This document shows, piece by piece, positions 1-7,038 of a stretch of 15,465 nt of DNA. Made by a program: the position numbers and the translations under genes. The notes under the pieces are model-generated. The model searched no databases. It saw nothing but the letters and a program-made list of their open reading frames with translations, and was not told where the DNA came from. This DNA is from Oscillibacter sp. (GTDB lineage Bacteria; Bacillota; Clostridia; Oscillospirales; Oscillospiraceae). The stretch lies in contig JAHHSB010000016.1 in assembly GCA_020025415.1 (NCBI GenBank), positions 1-15,465 on the forward strand, written 5' to 3'. Every line of letters begins with the position of its first letter. The stretch's first letter is position 1.

Positions 1-30
1 CTCTTTTAGGAACCGTATATTTTCAAATAG

Positions 31-66
31 CAAAGCCGGCGAATGTTTAATCATTCGCCGGCTTTG
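31..66 (-). terminator. Terminator of the acd-etfBA-glcD operon
   Basis: A perfect 15-bp inverted repeat (31-45 with 52-66) encloses a 6-base loop. It lies 28 bases past the stop codon of the minus-strand GlcD-type gene. On the minus strand the stem is followed by a modest, interrupted T-rich stretch (CTATTTG), so termination is plausible but the U-tract is weak. Confidence 0.75.
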
Positions 67-93
67 CTGTATATGGGGGGATTCAGTTAAAAC

Positions 94-1521
94 TTATTCC
101 AGAGGCAGCACCTTGCCAGGGTTCAGCAGGCCCTTGGGATCGAAGGCCAGCTTGATGCGGCGCATCAAAGCGATGACATCGGGACCCAGGGTCTGGACCA
201 GGTAAGGAGCCTTGGCATAGCCGATGCCGTGCTCGCCGGACATCTGGCCGCCGTGCTCGGTGGCGTAGTCATACAGCTTCTTCAGGAACTCGTCGGAGTC
301 AGCCATGAACTTGGCCAGATCGCAATCGGCATCCAGAGGATAGGTGTTGACATGGACGTTGCCGTCGCCAGCGTGGCCGCAGTTGCGGACACCCAGGTTC
401 ATCTCCTTGCCCAGCTCATTGGCATACTTGATGTAAGCAGGCATTTCAGGAATGGGCAGCACGATATCGCACTCGTCAGAGACGGGGTGGTTGGCGGAGA
501 TGGACTCCATGGCGTTGGCACGGACGGACCACACGGTACGGATGCTCTCGGGAGTATCGTACACCATGACGTCCATAGCGCCGTTGTCCACGAAGGTCTC
601 GGCAGCGTTCTCCATGATGGTATCCATCTCTTCCTCGGTAGCGGTATCGAAGGCCACCAGCAGGTAAGCACCGATGGGCTCGCCGTCAACCTCGGCGGGA
701 TAGGACACCTTATCCATGTACTTCTCGATGGAAGTCACGGTGTAGCGGTCCATGTACTCGATGGACTGGGGAGCCAGGCCGGCCAGACGGATCTTGGAAG
801 CGCACTCGATGCAGCTCTCCAGATTGGGGAACAGGGCCAGGAAGCTGGCGGTCTTGGACATGGGAGACACGACCTTCAGGCTCAGCTCGGTGATGATGCC
901 CAGAGTGCCCTCGGAGCCGATCATCAGGTGAACCAGGTTGTAACCGGTGCTGGTCTTGGCAACCTCAGCGCCGAACTTCATGACCTGGCCGTCGGGCAGG
1001 ACCACGGTCATAGCCCGGACATAGTCACGGGTGCAGCCGTACTTCACAGCCTTCATGCCGCCGGCGTTGGTGGCAACGTTGCCGCCAACGGTAGCGAACT
1101 TCTCGCCGGGCTCGGGAGGATAGGCAACACCGTGAGCGGCGGCATCCTCGGCCAGGTCGTTCACCAGCACGCCGGGCTGGACGCGGACCACGAAGTTGGG
1201 CAGGTCATAGCCCAGGATCTTGTTCATCTTGGTGGTATCGATGATCACACCGCCCAGGGTCGCCACGCAGCCGCCGCTCAGGCCGGTGCCGGCGCCGCGG
1301 GGAACGATGGGAATATCGTTTTCATAGCACAGCTTGCAGATGGCGGAAACTTCCTCGGTGGTGAGGACTTCCACGACGACTGCGGGCAGATACTGCTTCT
1401 CCACGACGGGCATCTCATCGTGACCGTAGTCCTCCTTGATGTCCGCGCCGGTGTAAACTCTGCCGGGGGCAATGCTTTTGAGCTTTTCAATTACTTCAGG
1501 GGTGGGCTGATTGTAAGCCAT
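94..1521 (-). CDS. glcD: GlcD-type FAD-binding 2-hydroxyacid dehydrogenase (D-lactate/glycolate/2-hydroxyglutarate type)
   Basis: The 475-aa protein matches the GlcD/LDH flavoprotein family in length and motifs. Its FAD_binding_4 domain carries [11 protein letters not shown] at residues 74-84, [11 protein letters not shown] at 145-155 and GSEGTLG at 202-208. The C-terminal oxidase domain carries the metal-site motif HAGDGNVH (383-390), SGEHGIG (428-434) and the terminal LNPGK. Such enzymes oxidise D-lactate, glycolate or D-2-hydroxyglutarate to the 2-oxoacid. No GlcF/GlcE partner or Fe-S domain is present. It is the last gene of an operon, 35 bases after etfA, so EtfAB is the likely electron acceptor, as in Acetobacterium woodii LctBCD. 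Start: ATG behind TAAGGAGG. The substrate cannot be read from sequence; lactate is favoured by context, and 2-hydroxyglutarate is a real alternative. Family assignment is firm. Confidence 0.93.
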   Translation of the reverse strand: MAYNQPTPEVIEKLKSIAPGRVYTGADIKEDYGHDEMPVVEKQYLPAVVVEVLTTEEVSAICKLCYENDIPIVPRGAGTGLSGGCVATLGGVIIDTTKMNKILGYDLPNFVVRVQPGVLVNDLAEDAAAHGVAYPPEPGEKFATVGGNVATNAGGMKAVKYGCTRDYVRAMTVVLPDGQVMKFGAEVAKTSTGYNLVHLMIGSEGTLGIITELSLKVVSPMSKTASFLALFPNLESCIECASKIRLAGLAPQSIEYMDRYTVTSIEKYMDKVSYPAEVDGEPIGAYLLVAFDTATEEEMDTIMENAAETFVDNGAMDVMVYDTPESIRTVWSVRANAMESISANHPVSDECDIVLPIPEMPAYIKYANELGKEMNLGVRNCGHAGDGNVHVNTYPLDADCDLAKFMADSDEFLKKLYDYATEHGGQMSGEHGIGYAKAPYLVQTLGPDVIALMRRIKLAFDPKGLLNPGKVLPLE

Positions 1522-1556
1522 AATAAAGTTCCTCCTTACAATAATTCTTTCTTGTT

Positions 1557-2501
1557 TTACTTCAGCTTGCGGATCTCCTCGATCAGCAAGGGCAGAATCA
1601 CCTTCACGTCGCCCACGATACCCACGTTCGCATACTCGAAGATGGGGGCGGACTCGTCCTTACTGATAGCAACGATGTACTTGGAGCCCATGGCACCGGA
1701 GATGTGCTGCATAGCGCCGGAGACGCCGCAGGCAATGTACAGCTTGGGAGCCACGATCTTGCCGGACTGACCCACCTGGTGGGCACGGGACATCCAGCCC
1801 TCCTCGATGACGGGACGGGTGGCGCCGATCTCAGCGCCCAGCAGCTCGGCCAGCTCGTTGACCAGGTGCAGCTCCTCGGCGCTGCCCATACCACGGCCGG
1901 CGGTGACGATCACATCAGCGCCCTCCAGGTTGACGGCCTCGGAGATATCCTTGGTGACCTCCACCAGCTTGGCGCGGATGGCGTCGCTGGGGATTTCCAC
2001 GGAAGTCTTGGTGACGGCGGCGGCAGCGCCCTGCTCGGGCTTGCTGTAGCTGCCGGAACGCAGGGTGGCGAACTGAGGACGGGCAGAGCCCATGGTCAGG
2101 TGCTCCAGCACGGTGCCGCCGAAAGCGGGACGGGTGTAAGCCACGGCGCCATCCACCACTTCCACGACAGTGGCGTCGGTGACGCAGCCGGTGTTCAGGC
2201 GAGCGGCCAGGCGGGGAGCCAGGTCCTTCGCCGTCTGGGTGCCGCTCATCAGCACCACATCGGGATCCACGGCGGCGATCTGAGCCTGCAGGGCGGCGGT
2301 CAGCTCATCGCAGCTGGCAGCCTCGGTCTCCACCAGGGTAACAGGCACGCCATAAGCGGCCACCTGAGCGGCAGCCTCGTCCAGGCCGGTGCCCACCATC
2401 ACAGCGGTGGCCTCGCCCAGAGCGGCGGCGGGAGTCAGGATTTCCAGGCTGCCATTGATGGCCTTGCCCTCTTTGACTTCAATATATGCTAAAACTTTCA
2501 C
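1557..2501 (-). CDS. etfA: Electron transfer flavoprotein alpha subunit
   Basis: This 314-aa EtfA has an N-terminal alpha/beta domain (about 1-185) and a C-terminal FAD domain. The FAD domain shows AGRGMGS (201-207), GATR with the flavin-tuning arginine (R229), QVGQSGK (242-248), GVSGAMQH (259-266) and the [14 protein letters not shown] stretch (285-298). It forms a heterodimer with EtfB that carries electrons between flavin dehydrogenases. It lacks the N-terminal ferredoxin-like extension of the A. woodii lactate EtfA (LctC), and its length resembles Etf partners of butyryl-CoA dehydrogenases. The start is GTG, behind GGGGGAG with about 8 bases of spacing; no ATG fits as well. It lies 18 bases after etfB and 35 before glcD, so the genes are surely cotranscribed. 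Whether it bifurcates electrons cannot be decided by eye. Confidence 0.95.
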   Translation of the reverse strand: MKVLAYIEVKEGKAINGSLEILTPAAALGEATAVMVGTGLDEAAAQVAAYGVPVTLVETEAASCDELTAALQAQIAAVDPDVVLMSGTQTAKDLAPRLAARLNTGCVTDATVVEVVDGAVAYTRPAFGGTVLEHLTMGSARPQFATLRSGSYSKPEQGAAAAVTKTSVEIPSDAIRAKLVEVTKDISEAVNLEGADVIVTAGRGMGSAEELHLVNELAELLGAEIGATRPVIEEGWMSRAHQVGQSGKIVAPKLYIACGVSGAMQHISGAMGSKYIVAISKDESAPIFEYANVGIVGDVKVILPLLIEEIRKLK

Positions 2502-2519
2502 TGTCTTTTCTCCCCCTTA

Positions 2520-3308
2520 TCACAGAGCGTTGTCTTGCTTCATGACGGCCATGGCCTTGGCAACCGCGTCAGCGGCGACCTTCTCCTGAATCAGCAGGCC
2601 AGCCTCTCTCTTGGGAGGCTCGGTGTAAGAGGTGCAGGTGACCACGGACTCCACGGCGCTCAGGCCGGCATCAGCGGCGGTGAGCACGGGGATCTCCGCC
2701 TTACGGGCAGCCATCTTGCTCTTGATGGAGGGATAGCGGGGATCATAGCCGGGCTTGGCAATGGTGTACACGGCGGGAGAGGCGGTCTCGTAGGTGGCGA
2801 TGCCGTCTTCGGTCTCCTGCTTGGCAATCAGGCCGTCGCCGTTAGGGGCGACCTCGATCACGGAAGAGACGAAGGGCAGACCCATCTTCTCAGCCAGCAT
2901 GGCGCCCACCTGGCCACGGATCTCGTCGGTGGACTCCTTGCCGCAGAGGACCAGGCCAAAGTGCACGCCGCTCTTCTCCTCGCAGGTCTTGACCACCTGA
3001 GCCAGATAGCCGGCCTTGGCGCCGTCATCACCGGCAGCCAGGTCCTCGGCGTTGAACAGGTAAGCCTTGTTCACGCCGACGGCGATCAGGTTCTTCAGGG
3101 CGTTCTTGGCGGTCTCGGGGCCGATGCAGGCCGCGGTGACGGTGCCGCCGTTGGCCTCGCAGTAGCGGACAGCCAGCTCCACGGCGTAAGTATCAAATGC
3201 GTTGGCAACCCGCTCGATCTCGGCGGTAGCGGGAGCCTGTGTAGCGGGATCCAGATGCACTTCAACGAAATCGTCCGGAACCTGCTTGACACATACCAGA
3301 ATATCCAT
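2520..3308 (-). CDS. etfB: Electron transfer flavoprotein beta subunit
   Basis: This 262-aa EtfB begins MDILVCVKQVPD and has the typical NAFDTYAVE segment (37-45). The nucleotide-binding stretch LCGKESTDEIRGQVG (121-135) continues to GLPFV, and the RYPSIKSKMAARKAEIP region (191-207) contains the loop that docks onto partner dehydrogenases. It pairs with the downstream EtfA; in bifurcating members the beta-subunit FAD is the branching site. ATG start behind AGGAGGA with good spacing. It is 62 bases after the acyl-CoA dehydrogenase stop, the largest internal gap in the operon, and I see no terminator there. Confidence 0.95.
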   Translation of the reverse strand: MDILVCVKQVPDDFVEVHLDPATQAPATAEIERVANAFDTYAVELAVRYCEANGGTVTAACIGPETAKNALKNLIAVGVNKAYLFNAEDLAAGDDGAKAGYLAQVVKTCEEKSGVHFGLVLCGKESTDEIRGQVGAMLAEKMGLPFVSSVIEVAPNGDGLIAKQETEDGIATYETASPAVYTIAKPGYDPRYPSIKSKMAARKAEIPVLTAADAGLSAVESVVTCTSYTEPPKREAGLLIQEKVAADAVAKAMAVMKQDNAL

Positions 3309-3370
3309 TATATGTACTCCTCCTGTAATGTGCTGTGATAAAATTTCAAAAATTGGGGATCAAGCTTGTC

Positions 3371-4513
3371 TTACAGCTTGCCGATGGTGGAACGAGAGAT
3401 GACGACGCGCTGGATCTCGTTGGTGCCCTCGAAAATGGAGAAGATCTTGGCATCGCGATACAGCTTCTCCACGGGATACTCGCGGCTGAAGCCGTAGCCG
3501 CCCAGGATCTGCACGGCATCGATGGCGTTCTGCTGCACGGCGTCACCGGCGAAGGCCTTGGCGCAGGAGCCCAGATCGCTGAAGGGCAGGCCGGCGTCGG
3601 CAGTGTTCAGAGCCTGCGCGATCAGGCTGCGGGAAGCCTCGGTACGGATGCGCATGTCGGCAACCTTGAAAGCCAGGGCCTGGTTGGCCAGGATGGGCTT
3701 GCCGAACTGCTTGCGCTGACGGCCATACTCCACAGCCTCGTCGATGCAGCGCTGGGCAACGCCGGTGGCGACCACGGCGCAATTGATACGGGCCAGGTCC
3801 AGGGTCTTCATGGCAGTGATGAAGCCGGTGTTCTCAGCGCCGATCATGTTCTCGGCGGGAACGCGGACGTCGTCGAGCACCACATCGCTGGTGATGGAGG
3901 TACGAATGCCCATCTTCTTCTCGTGGTTGCCCACGCTCAGGCCGGGAGTTCCCTTGTAAACCAGGAAGGCAGACATGCCCTTGGTGCCGCCCAGCTCCTT
4001 GTTTGTGGTGGCGGTGACCACGAAGAAGTCAGCAACCTCGGCGCTGGTGATGAAGCACTTGCGGCCGTTGAGGATGTAGTCGTTGCCATCGCGGACAGCG
4101 GTGGTCTTGCCGCCGGCGGGGTCACTGCCGGCGTTGGGCTCGGTCAGGGCAAAGCAGCCGAAGCCGCCGTTGATGATAATATCGCAGCACTTCTTCTTCT
4201 GCTCGTCGTTGCCGGAAATCAGCACGGGCTTGAGAGCCAGGCCGTTGCCGCTCAGGGTGACGGCCATGCCGGCGTCAGCGATGGCGATCTGCTCGATCAG
4301 AGCAGCGCAGGTGATGCGGTCCAGGCCCAGGCCGCCGAACTGCTCGGGCACGTCCAGCATGTGCAGCTGCATCTCGATGGCCTTCTCATACAGTTCGCGG
4401 GGCCACTCGCCAGACTCGTCATACTCCTTGACCTGCTCTTTGAGCTCGTTCTGGCAAAAGTTGCGGACGTCCTGCAAAAGGTCGCGGGACTCCTCAGAAA
4501 GAATGTAAGACAT
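3371..4513 (-). CDS. Acyl-CoA dehydrogenase, butyryl-CoA-dehydrogenase type
   Basis: This 380-aa FAD enzyme has the ACAD motifs FALTEPNAGSD (121-131), KMGIRTS (200-206), YGRQRKQFGKP (263-273) and GGYGFSREYPVEK (338-350). The catalytic base E362 sits in IFEGTNEIQR. Length and the FEGTNE-type glutamate fit short-chain acyl-CoA dehydrogenases, so conversion between crotonyl-CoA and butyryl-CoA is the leading guess. Isocaproyl-, propionyl- or other short acyl-CoA substrates remain possible, because the chain-length pocket cannot be read reliably. I chose the ATG whose SD (GGGAGG) lies about 10 bases upstream; a TTG six codons earlier overlaps that SD and is unlikely. It is the first gene of the operon with EtfB, EtfA and the GlcD-type enzyme, all of which can share one Etf pool. 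Confidence 0.92.
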   Translation of the reverse strand: MSYILSEESRDLLQDVRNFCQNELKEQVKEYDESGEWPRELYEKAIEMQLHMLDVPEQFGGLGLDRITCAALIEQIAIADAGMAVTLSGNGLALKPVLISGNDEQKKKCCDIIINGGFGCFALTEPNAGSDPAGGKTTAVRDGNDYILNGRKCFITSAEVADFFVVTATTNKELGGTKGMSAFLVYKGTPGLSVGNHEKKMGIRTSITSDVVLDDVRVPAENMIGAENTGFITAMKTLDLARINCAVVATGVAQRCIDEAVEYGRQRKQFGKPILANQALAFKVADMRIRTEASRSLIAQALNTADAGLPFSDLGSCAKAFAGDAVQQNAIDAVQILGGYGFSREYPVEKLYRDAKIFSIFEGTNEIQRVVISRSTIGKL

Positions 4514-4591
4514 GGCTAAAAATCCTCCCAAATACTTGATGTGCTAATGATTTCCATTTTCCGGGTTATCTTCACCCGTACGATTTCCTGA

Positions 4592-4620
4592 ATTTTATCA
4601 CACCTGGTATACCAAGTCAA
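4592..4620 (-). promoter_or_regulatory. Promoter of the acd-etfBA-glcD operon
   Basis: Reading the minus strand, TTGACT (4615-4620) and TAAAAT (4592-4597) are separated by exactly 17 bases. This is a near-consensus sigma-A promoter about 80 bases upstream of the acyl-CoA dehydrogenase start. Its spacer contains the palindrome listed next, so binding there should block RNA polymerase. Confidence 0.8.
4602..4617. promoter_or_regulatory. Palindromic operator in the acd promoter spacer
   Basis: ACCTGGTATACCAAGT is a palindrome at 14 of 16 positions with a perfect 10-bp core TGGTATACCA (4605-4614). The GT-AT-AC core fits the general (N)GT(N)xAC(N) pattern of GntR-family operators. The adjacent divergent gene encodes a FadR-type GntR regulator. 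Position between -35 and -10 suggests repression. Binding by that protein is inference. Confidence 0.6.
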
Positions 4621-4764
4621 CTCGGTCCAAATTTCGGTGGCCGCCAAAAATCAAGGGGAAAAATTGTACAAAACTGTCAAACTCCCTTCTGTTTATACCT
4701 ATTAATGTTAAAATTTTGTCCATCTTTTTGATCCGCTTTCAAGAAAATCGTTTAAGAAAAGGGC

Positions 4765-4793
4765 TTGAAGTTTGGGGTAAGACATGTTATGGT
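4765..4793 (+). promoter_or_regulatory. Promoter of the GntR/FadR regulator
   Basis: TTGAAG (4765-4770), a 17-base spacer and TATGGT (4788-4793) preceded by TG make an extended -10 promoter. A second extended -10-like box, TGTTATGAT (4799-4807), follows, so the start site may be dual. The 380-bp divergent intergenic region 4514-4895 is strikingly AT-rich and holds no gene. Confidence 0.55.
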
Positions 4794-4800
4794 AAACATG
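4783..4800. repeat. Inverted repeat over the gntR -10 region
   Basis: CATGTT (4783-4788) and AACATG (4795-4800) form a 6-bp inverted repeat around ATGGTA, directly over the proposed -10 element. The 10-mer ACATGTTATG also occurs twice in direct orientation (4782-4791 and 4796-4805), 14 bases apart. This could be an autoregulatory site. Confidence 0.45.
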
Positions 4801-4815
4801 TTATGATTTTAACAA
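4798..4815. promoter_or_regulatory. Rex-box-like site near the gntR transcription start
   Basis: ATGTTAT-GATT-TTAACAA matches 12 of 14 fixed positions of the clostridial Rex operator TTGTTAA-N4-TTAACAA, including a perfect right half (4809-4815). Rex senses NADH/NAD+ and controls butyrate and electron-flow genes in Clostridium. No rex gene is in the window, and the AT-rich background raises the chance of a coincidental match. Confidence 0.4.
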
Positions 4816-4895
4816 TTTCGACCTTTTTTAGCAGGATTTTTCCTGTAAAAATTTTTTATTTTTTATAATATTTTAACGAAGGAGGAGGGGATGTG

Positions 4896-5663
4896 ATGGC
4901 TGCAAGCAGGAATTCCGCTGCATTTGGCCGCCTTCAGCCGGCGGAAACCAAACGCGCCTGCGAAGTCATTTTTGAACAGGTGCGCAGTCTGATTGCCAGC
5001 GGCGAGCTCAAGCCGGGCGACCGGCTGCCCAGCGAGCGGAACATGATGGAGATGTTCCACCGCAGCCGCCCCACCATCCGGGAGGCGCTGCGCATGCTGG
5101 AGCGTTCGGGCTATATCCGCACGGTGGCCGGCAGCAACGGCGCCATCGTCATGGAGCTGAACAACCGCTATCTGCAGCAGACTATGCAGGACGCCCTGGA
5201 GATCGGGCACATCTCCCTGGCCGAGATGTGCGAGTACCGCATGGTCAGCGAGGACGCCACCGTGGCCTGGGCTGCTCAGCGGGCCACGGCGGAGGACGTG
5301 GCCGCCCTGCGGGACATTGTGGAAAAAATGGAAGCGCTGATCGGCCACGGGGACTATGTGTCTTTCATCGACCTGGATCCGGTGTTTCACGGGCTGCTGG
5401 CCGTGGCCGCCAAGAACCAGGTGAGCATGACCATGAACCAGACGTTCAGCAAGCTCTATCGGGAGTTTATGAAGGGGACCATGGATGGCCTGACCCGGGA
5501 GGCCCGGTTGACCATGGCCATCAAGGTCCAGACCAAGCACCGGGAGATCTGCGAGGCCATCGCCGCTCACAACGTGGAGGCGGCGCGTCAGGCTATGGCG
5601 GACCACCTGGATGACTGCCGCACCGAACTGCGGGATCCCCGTGCCGCCGCGCGTCACGGGTAA
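4896..5663 (+). CDS. GntR-family transcription regulator, FadR subfamily (FCD domain)
   Basis: This 255-aa protein has an N-terminal winged helix (about 20-85) with GDRLPSERNMMEMF (41-54) and the recognition helix SRPTIREALRMLER (57-70). The all-helical C-terminal FCD domain has a complete metal/ligand set: D161 and H165 (DxxxH), H215 and H237. FCD regulators of the LldR/GlcC/PdhR group bind small organic acids such as lactate or glycolate. It is transcribed divergently from the acd-etfBA-glcD operon, whose promoter contains a GntR-like palindrome, and lies upstream of ptb-buk. It is therefore the likely local regulator; a lactate-type effector is inference. I chose the ATG at 4896, with the very strong SD GGAGGAGGGG; a GTG one codon earlier is equally readable. 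Family call is firm. Confidence 0.9.
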   Translation: MAASRNSAAFGRLQPAETKRACEVIFEQVRSLIASGELKPGDRLPSERNMMEMFHRSRPTIREALRMLERSGYIRTVAGSNGAIVMELNNRYLQQTMQDALEIGHISLAEMCEYRMVSEDATVAWAAQRATAEDVAALRDIVEKMEALIGHGDYVSFIDLDPVFHGLLAVAAKNQVSMTMNQTFSKLYREFMKGTMDGLTREARLTMAIKVQTKHREICEAIAAHNVEAARQAMADHLDDCRTELRDPRAAARHG

Positions 5664-5674
5664 ATCCGGTTTTG

Positions 5675-5721
5675 AAAAGGGTGTCTGCCTGCGCGCCGCG
5701 GGCGGACACCCTTTTTCTGTT
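5675..5721 (+). terminator. Terminator of the gntR gene
   Basis: A 15-bp stem (5675-5689 with 5701-5715, one G-U pair) and an 11-base loop end in a T-rich run. It starts 11 bases after the regulator's stop codon. Strong rho-independent terminator separating gntR from ptb. Confidence 0.85.
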
Positions 5722-5873
5722 TTTCCTCCTTGGCCGCCGGTCGGAATCCATTTTCCAGGGCGGGAAGCCCGGGATCTCTATGCATATTTTATGAAAAAGC
5801 CCTTGGTTTTTCAGGCGGAATCCGTCAAAGTGCAGAAAATATTTTTTTCAAGAAAACCCGCAAATTCTCCCGG

Positions 5874-5902
5874 TTGACCTGGTTATCCGGGTGTGCTAAC
5901 AT
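5874..5902 (+). promoter_or_regulatory. Promoter of ptb
   Basis: TTGACC (5874-5879), a 17-base spacer and TAACAT (5897-5902) preceded by TG (extended -10). The leader to the ptb start would be about 125 bases. The rest of the gene-free stretch 5664-6033 holds the gntR terminator, the operator and the leader hairpin listed separately; nothing else was recognised. Confidence 0.65.
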
Positions 5903-5921
5903 AATTTATGGTATATGTTAG
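5896..5921. promoter_or_regulatory. Inverted repeat operator candidate over the ptb -10 and start site
   Basis: CTAACATA (5896-5903) and TATGTTAG (5914-5921) are perfect 8-bp inverted repeats 10 bases apart. They cover the -10 box and the expected transcription start. The spacer contains ATGGTA, also present in the spacer of the gntR promoter repeat. Likely repressor site; the protein is unknown. Confidence 0.55.
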
Positions 5922-5938
5922 GAATACGCCTATCTCCG

Positions 5939-5965
5939 CGCCCCGCTGCGGCGGGACGCAGGGCG
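5939..5965 (+). other. GC-rich hairpin in the ptb 5' leader
   Basis: CTGCG (5946-5950) pairs with CGCAG (5957-5961), extended by CGCC/GGCG with a 3-base bulge. An alternative tight fold is CCCGC-TGCG-GCGGG (5942-5955). No T-run follows, so it is not a terminator. It may be an mRNA leader structure; no known riboswitch was recognised. Confidence 0.35.
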
Positions 5966-6033
5966 TTTCCATGAAGATCTTTGGCTTTGTACCCGATTTG
6001 ATTTTCAAATTATTTATAATGGAGGCACTCAAA

Positions 6034-6939
6034 ATGATTACCAGCTTTGACGAAATGATCAAAAAGGCATCCCAGAACAAGCCCATGCGGCTTGCCGGCG
6101 CCGCCGCTCAGGATGACGCCACCATTCTGGCCATGCATCAGGCCGAGGAGCTCGGCATGATCGTGCCCTATCTGTACGGCGATATCCCCACCATTGAGGC
6201 CGTGATGAAAGAGCATAACATCACCTTCAAGAACGCCACCTTCGTCCAGGCCGACACCATGGAGGAAGGCTGCGCCAAGGCCGTTCAGGCGGTTGCCAAC
6301 GGTGAGGTGGACTTCATCATGAAGGGCCTGGTGGACACCAACATCTTCCTGAAGGCCTGCCTGAAGGGCCTGCCCGTCAACGGCCTGCTCAGCCACATCA
6401 TGACCCTGGATACCCACGGCGCCTATCACAAGCTGCTGATCACCTCCGATGGCGGCATGGTGCTGTATCCCGACCTGGAGCAGAAGAAGGGCATCATCAA
6501 GAACGCCCTGCAGGTTGCCGCCGCCCTGGAGATCGAGCATCCCAACGTGTCCTGCCTGTGCGCCAAGGAGAAGGTCAATCCCAAGATGCCCTCTACCGTG
6601 GACGCTGCCGAGCTGAAGAAGCTGGGTCAGGAGGGCTTCTTCGGTGAGAACGTCACCGTGGAAGGCCCCATCGCCTTCGACCTGGCCACCACCAAGGAGG
6701 CCGCGGTAATCAAGAAGTTTGACTCCACCGTCTGCGGTGAGACCGACGTGTTCATCGTTCCCAACATCGAGGCCGGCAACATCATGGGCAAGATCTTCGA
6801 CGTGATCTATCACGCCACCGCCGCCGGCGTTGTGGTCGGCTGCCCCGTGCCCATCGTCATGAGCTCCCGCGGCGACAGCGACGCCAGCAAGATGGCTTCC
6901 ATCGCTATGGGCAGCCTGATGGCCAACCTGAACAAGTAA
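6034..6939 (+). CDS. ptb: Phosphate butyryltransferase
   Basis: This 301-aa protein matches Ptb in length (clostridial Ptb is about 300 aa) and belongs to the phosphate acetyl/butyryltransferase family. It catalyses butyryl-CoA + Pi to butyryl-phosphate + CoA in the cytoplasm. Family marks include the N-terminal AAAQDDATILAMHQAEELG segment (about 23-41), the central GLVDTNIFLKACL stretch and the C-terminal GCPVPIVMSSRGDSDASK. The start is the ATG preceded by GGAGGC; the reading frame stays open 42 codons upstream, but that part overlaps the promoter and leader and is not translated in my view. It is followed by butyrate kinase, the classic ptb-buk pair that makes ATP by substrate-level phosphorylation. 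Activity on other short or branched acyl-CoAs is common in this family. Confidence 0.92.
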   Translation: MITSFDEMIKKASQNKPMRLAGAAAQDDATILAMHQAEELGMIVPYLYGDIPTIEAVMKEHNITFKNATFVQADTMEEGCAKAVQAVANGEVDFIMKGLVDTNIFLKACLKGLPVNGLLSHIMTLDTHGAYHKLLITSDGGMVLYPDLEQKKGIIKNALQVAAALEIEHPNVSCLCAKEKVNPKMPSTVDAAELKKLGQEGFFGENVTVEGPIAFDLATTKEAAVIKKFDSTVCGETDVFIVPNIEAGNIMGKIFDVIYHATAAGVVVGCPVPIVMSSRGDSDASKMASIAMGSLMANLNK

Positions 6940-6944
6940 AATTT

Positions 6945-7004
6945 TCCCCCAGGAATGTGCAAACCTGTCCGCGCTGCCGGACAGGTTTGCACATTCCTGG
7001 GGGA
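6945..7004 (+). repeat. 27-bp perfect hairpin between ptb and buk
   Basis: Bases 6945-6971 and 6978-7004 are perfect inverted repeats of 27 bp around the 6-base loop CGCTGC. It starts 5 bases after the ptb stop and ends 34 bases before the buk start, filling the intergenic gap. GTTTTA follows the stem, a short T-tract, so it may be a partial terminator or attenuator, or an mRNA processing or stability element. No separate buk promoter was found after it. Confidence 0.85.
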
Positions 7005-7038
7005 GTTTTAAGCAAACGCAGAAAGGAACCAGATTACC

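Noticed and set aside
229..1770. Long plus-strand frame of 513 codons opposite glcD
   Set aside because: Antisense shadow of a GC-rich gene; the composition is rich in Gly, His, Val and Leu without motifs, it lacks an SD, and it runs through two real minus-strand genes. Similar long frames opposite etfA, etfB, acd, ptb and buk were rejected for the same reason.
4514..4895. A small gene in the divergent intergenic region
   Set aside because: The AT-rich stretch has no frame with an SD of useful length; the content is explained by promoters and operator-like repeats.
5908..6033. 42-codon N-terminal extension of ptb
   Set aside because: Overlaps the promoter start region and leader; the ATG at 6034 has a good SD and gives the normal family length.
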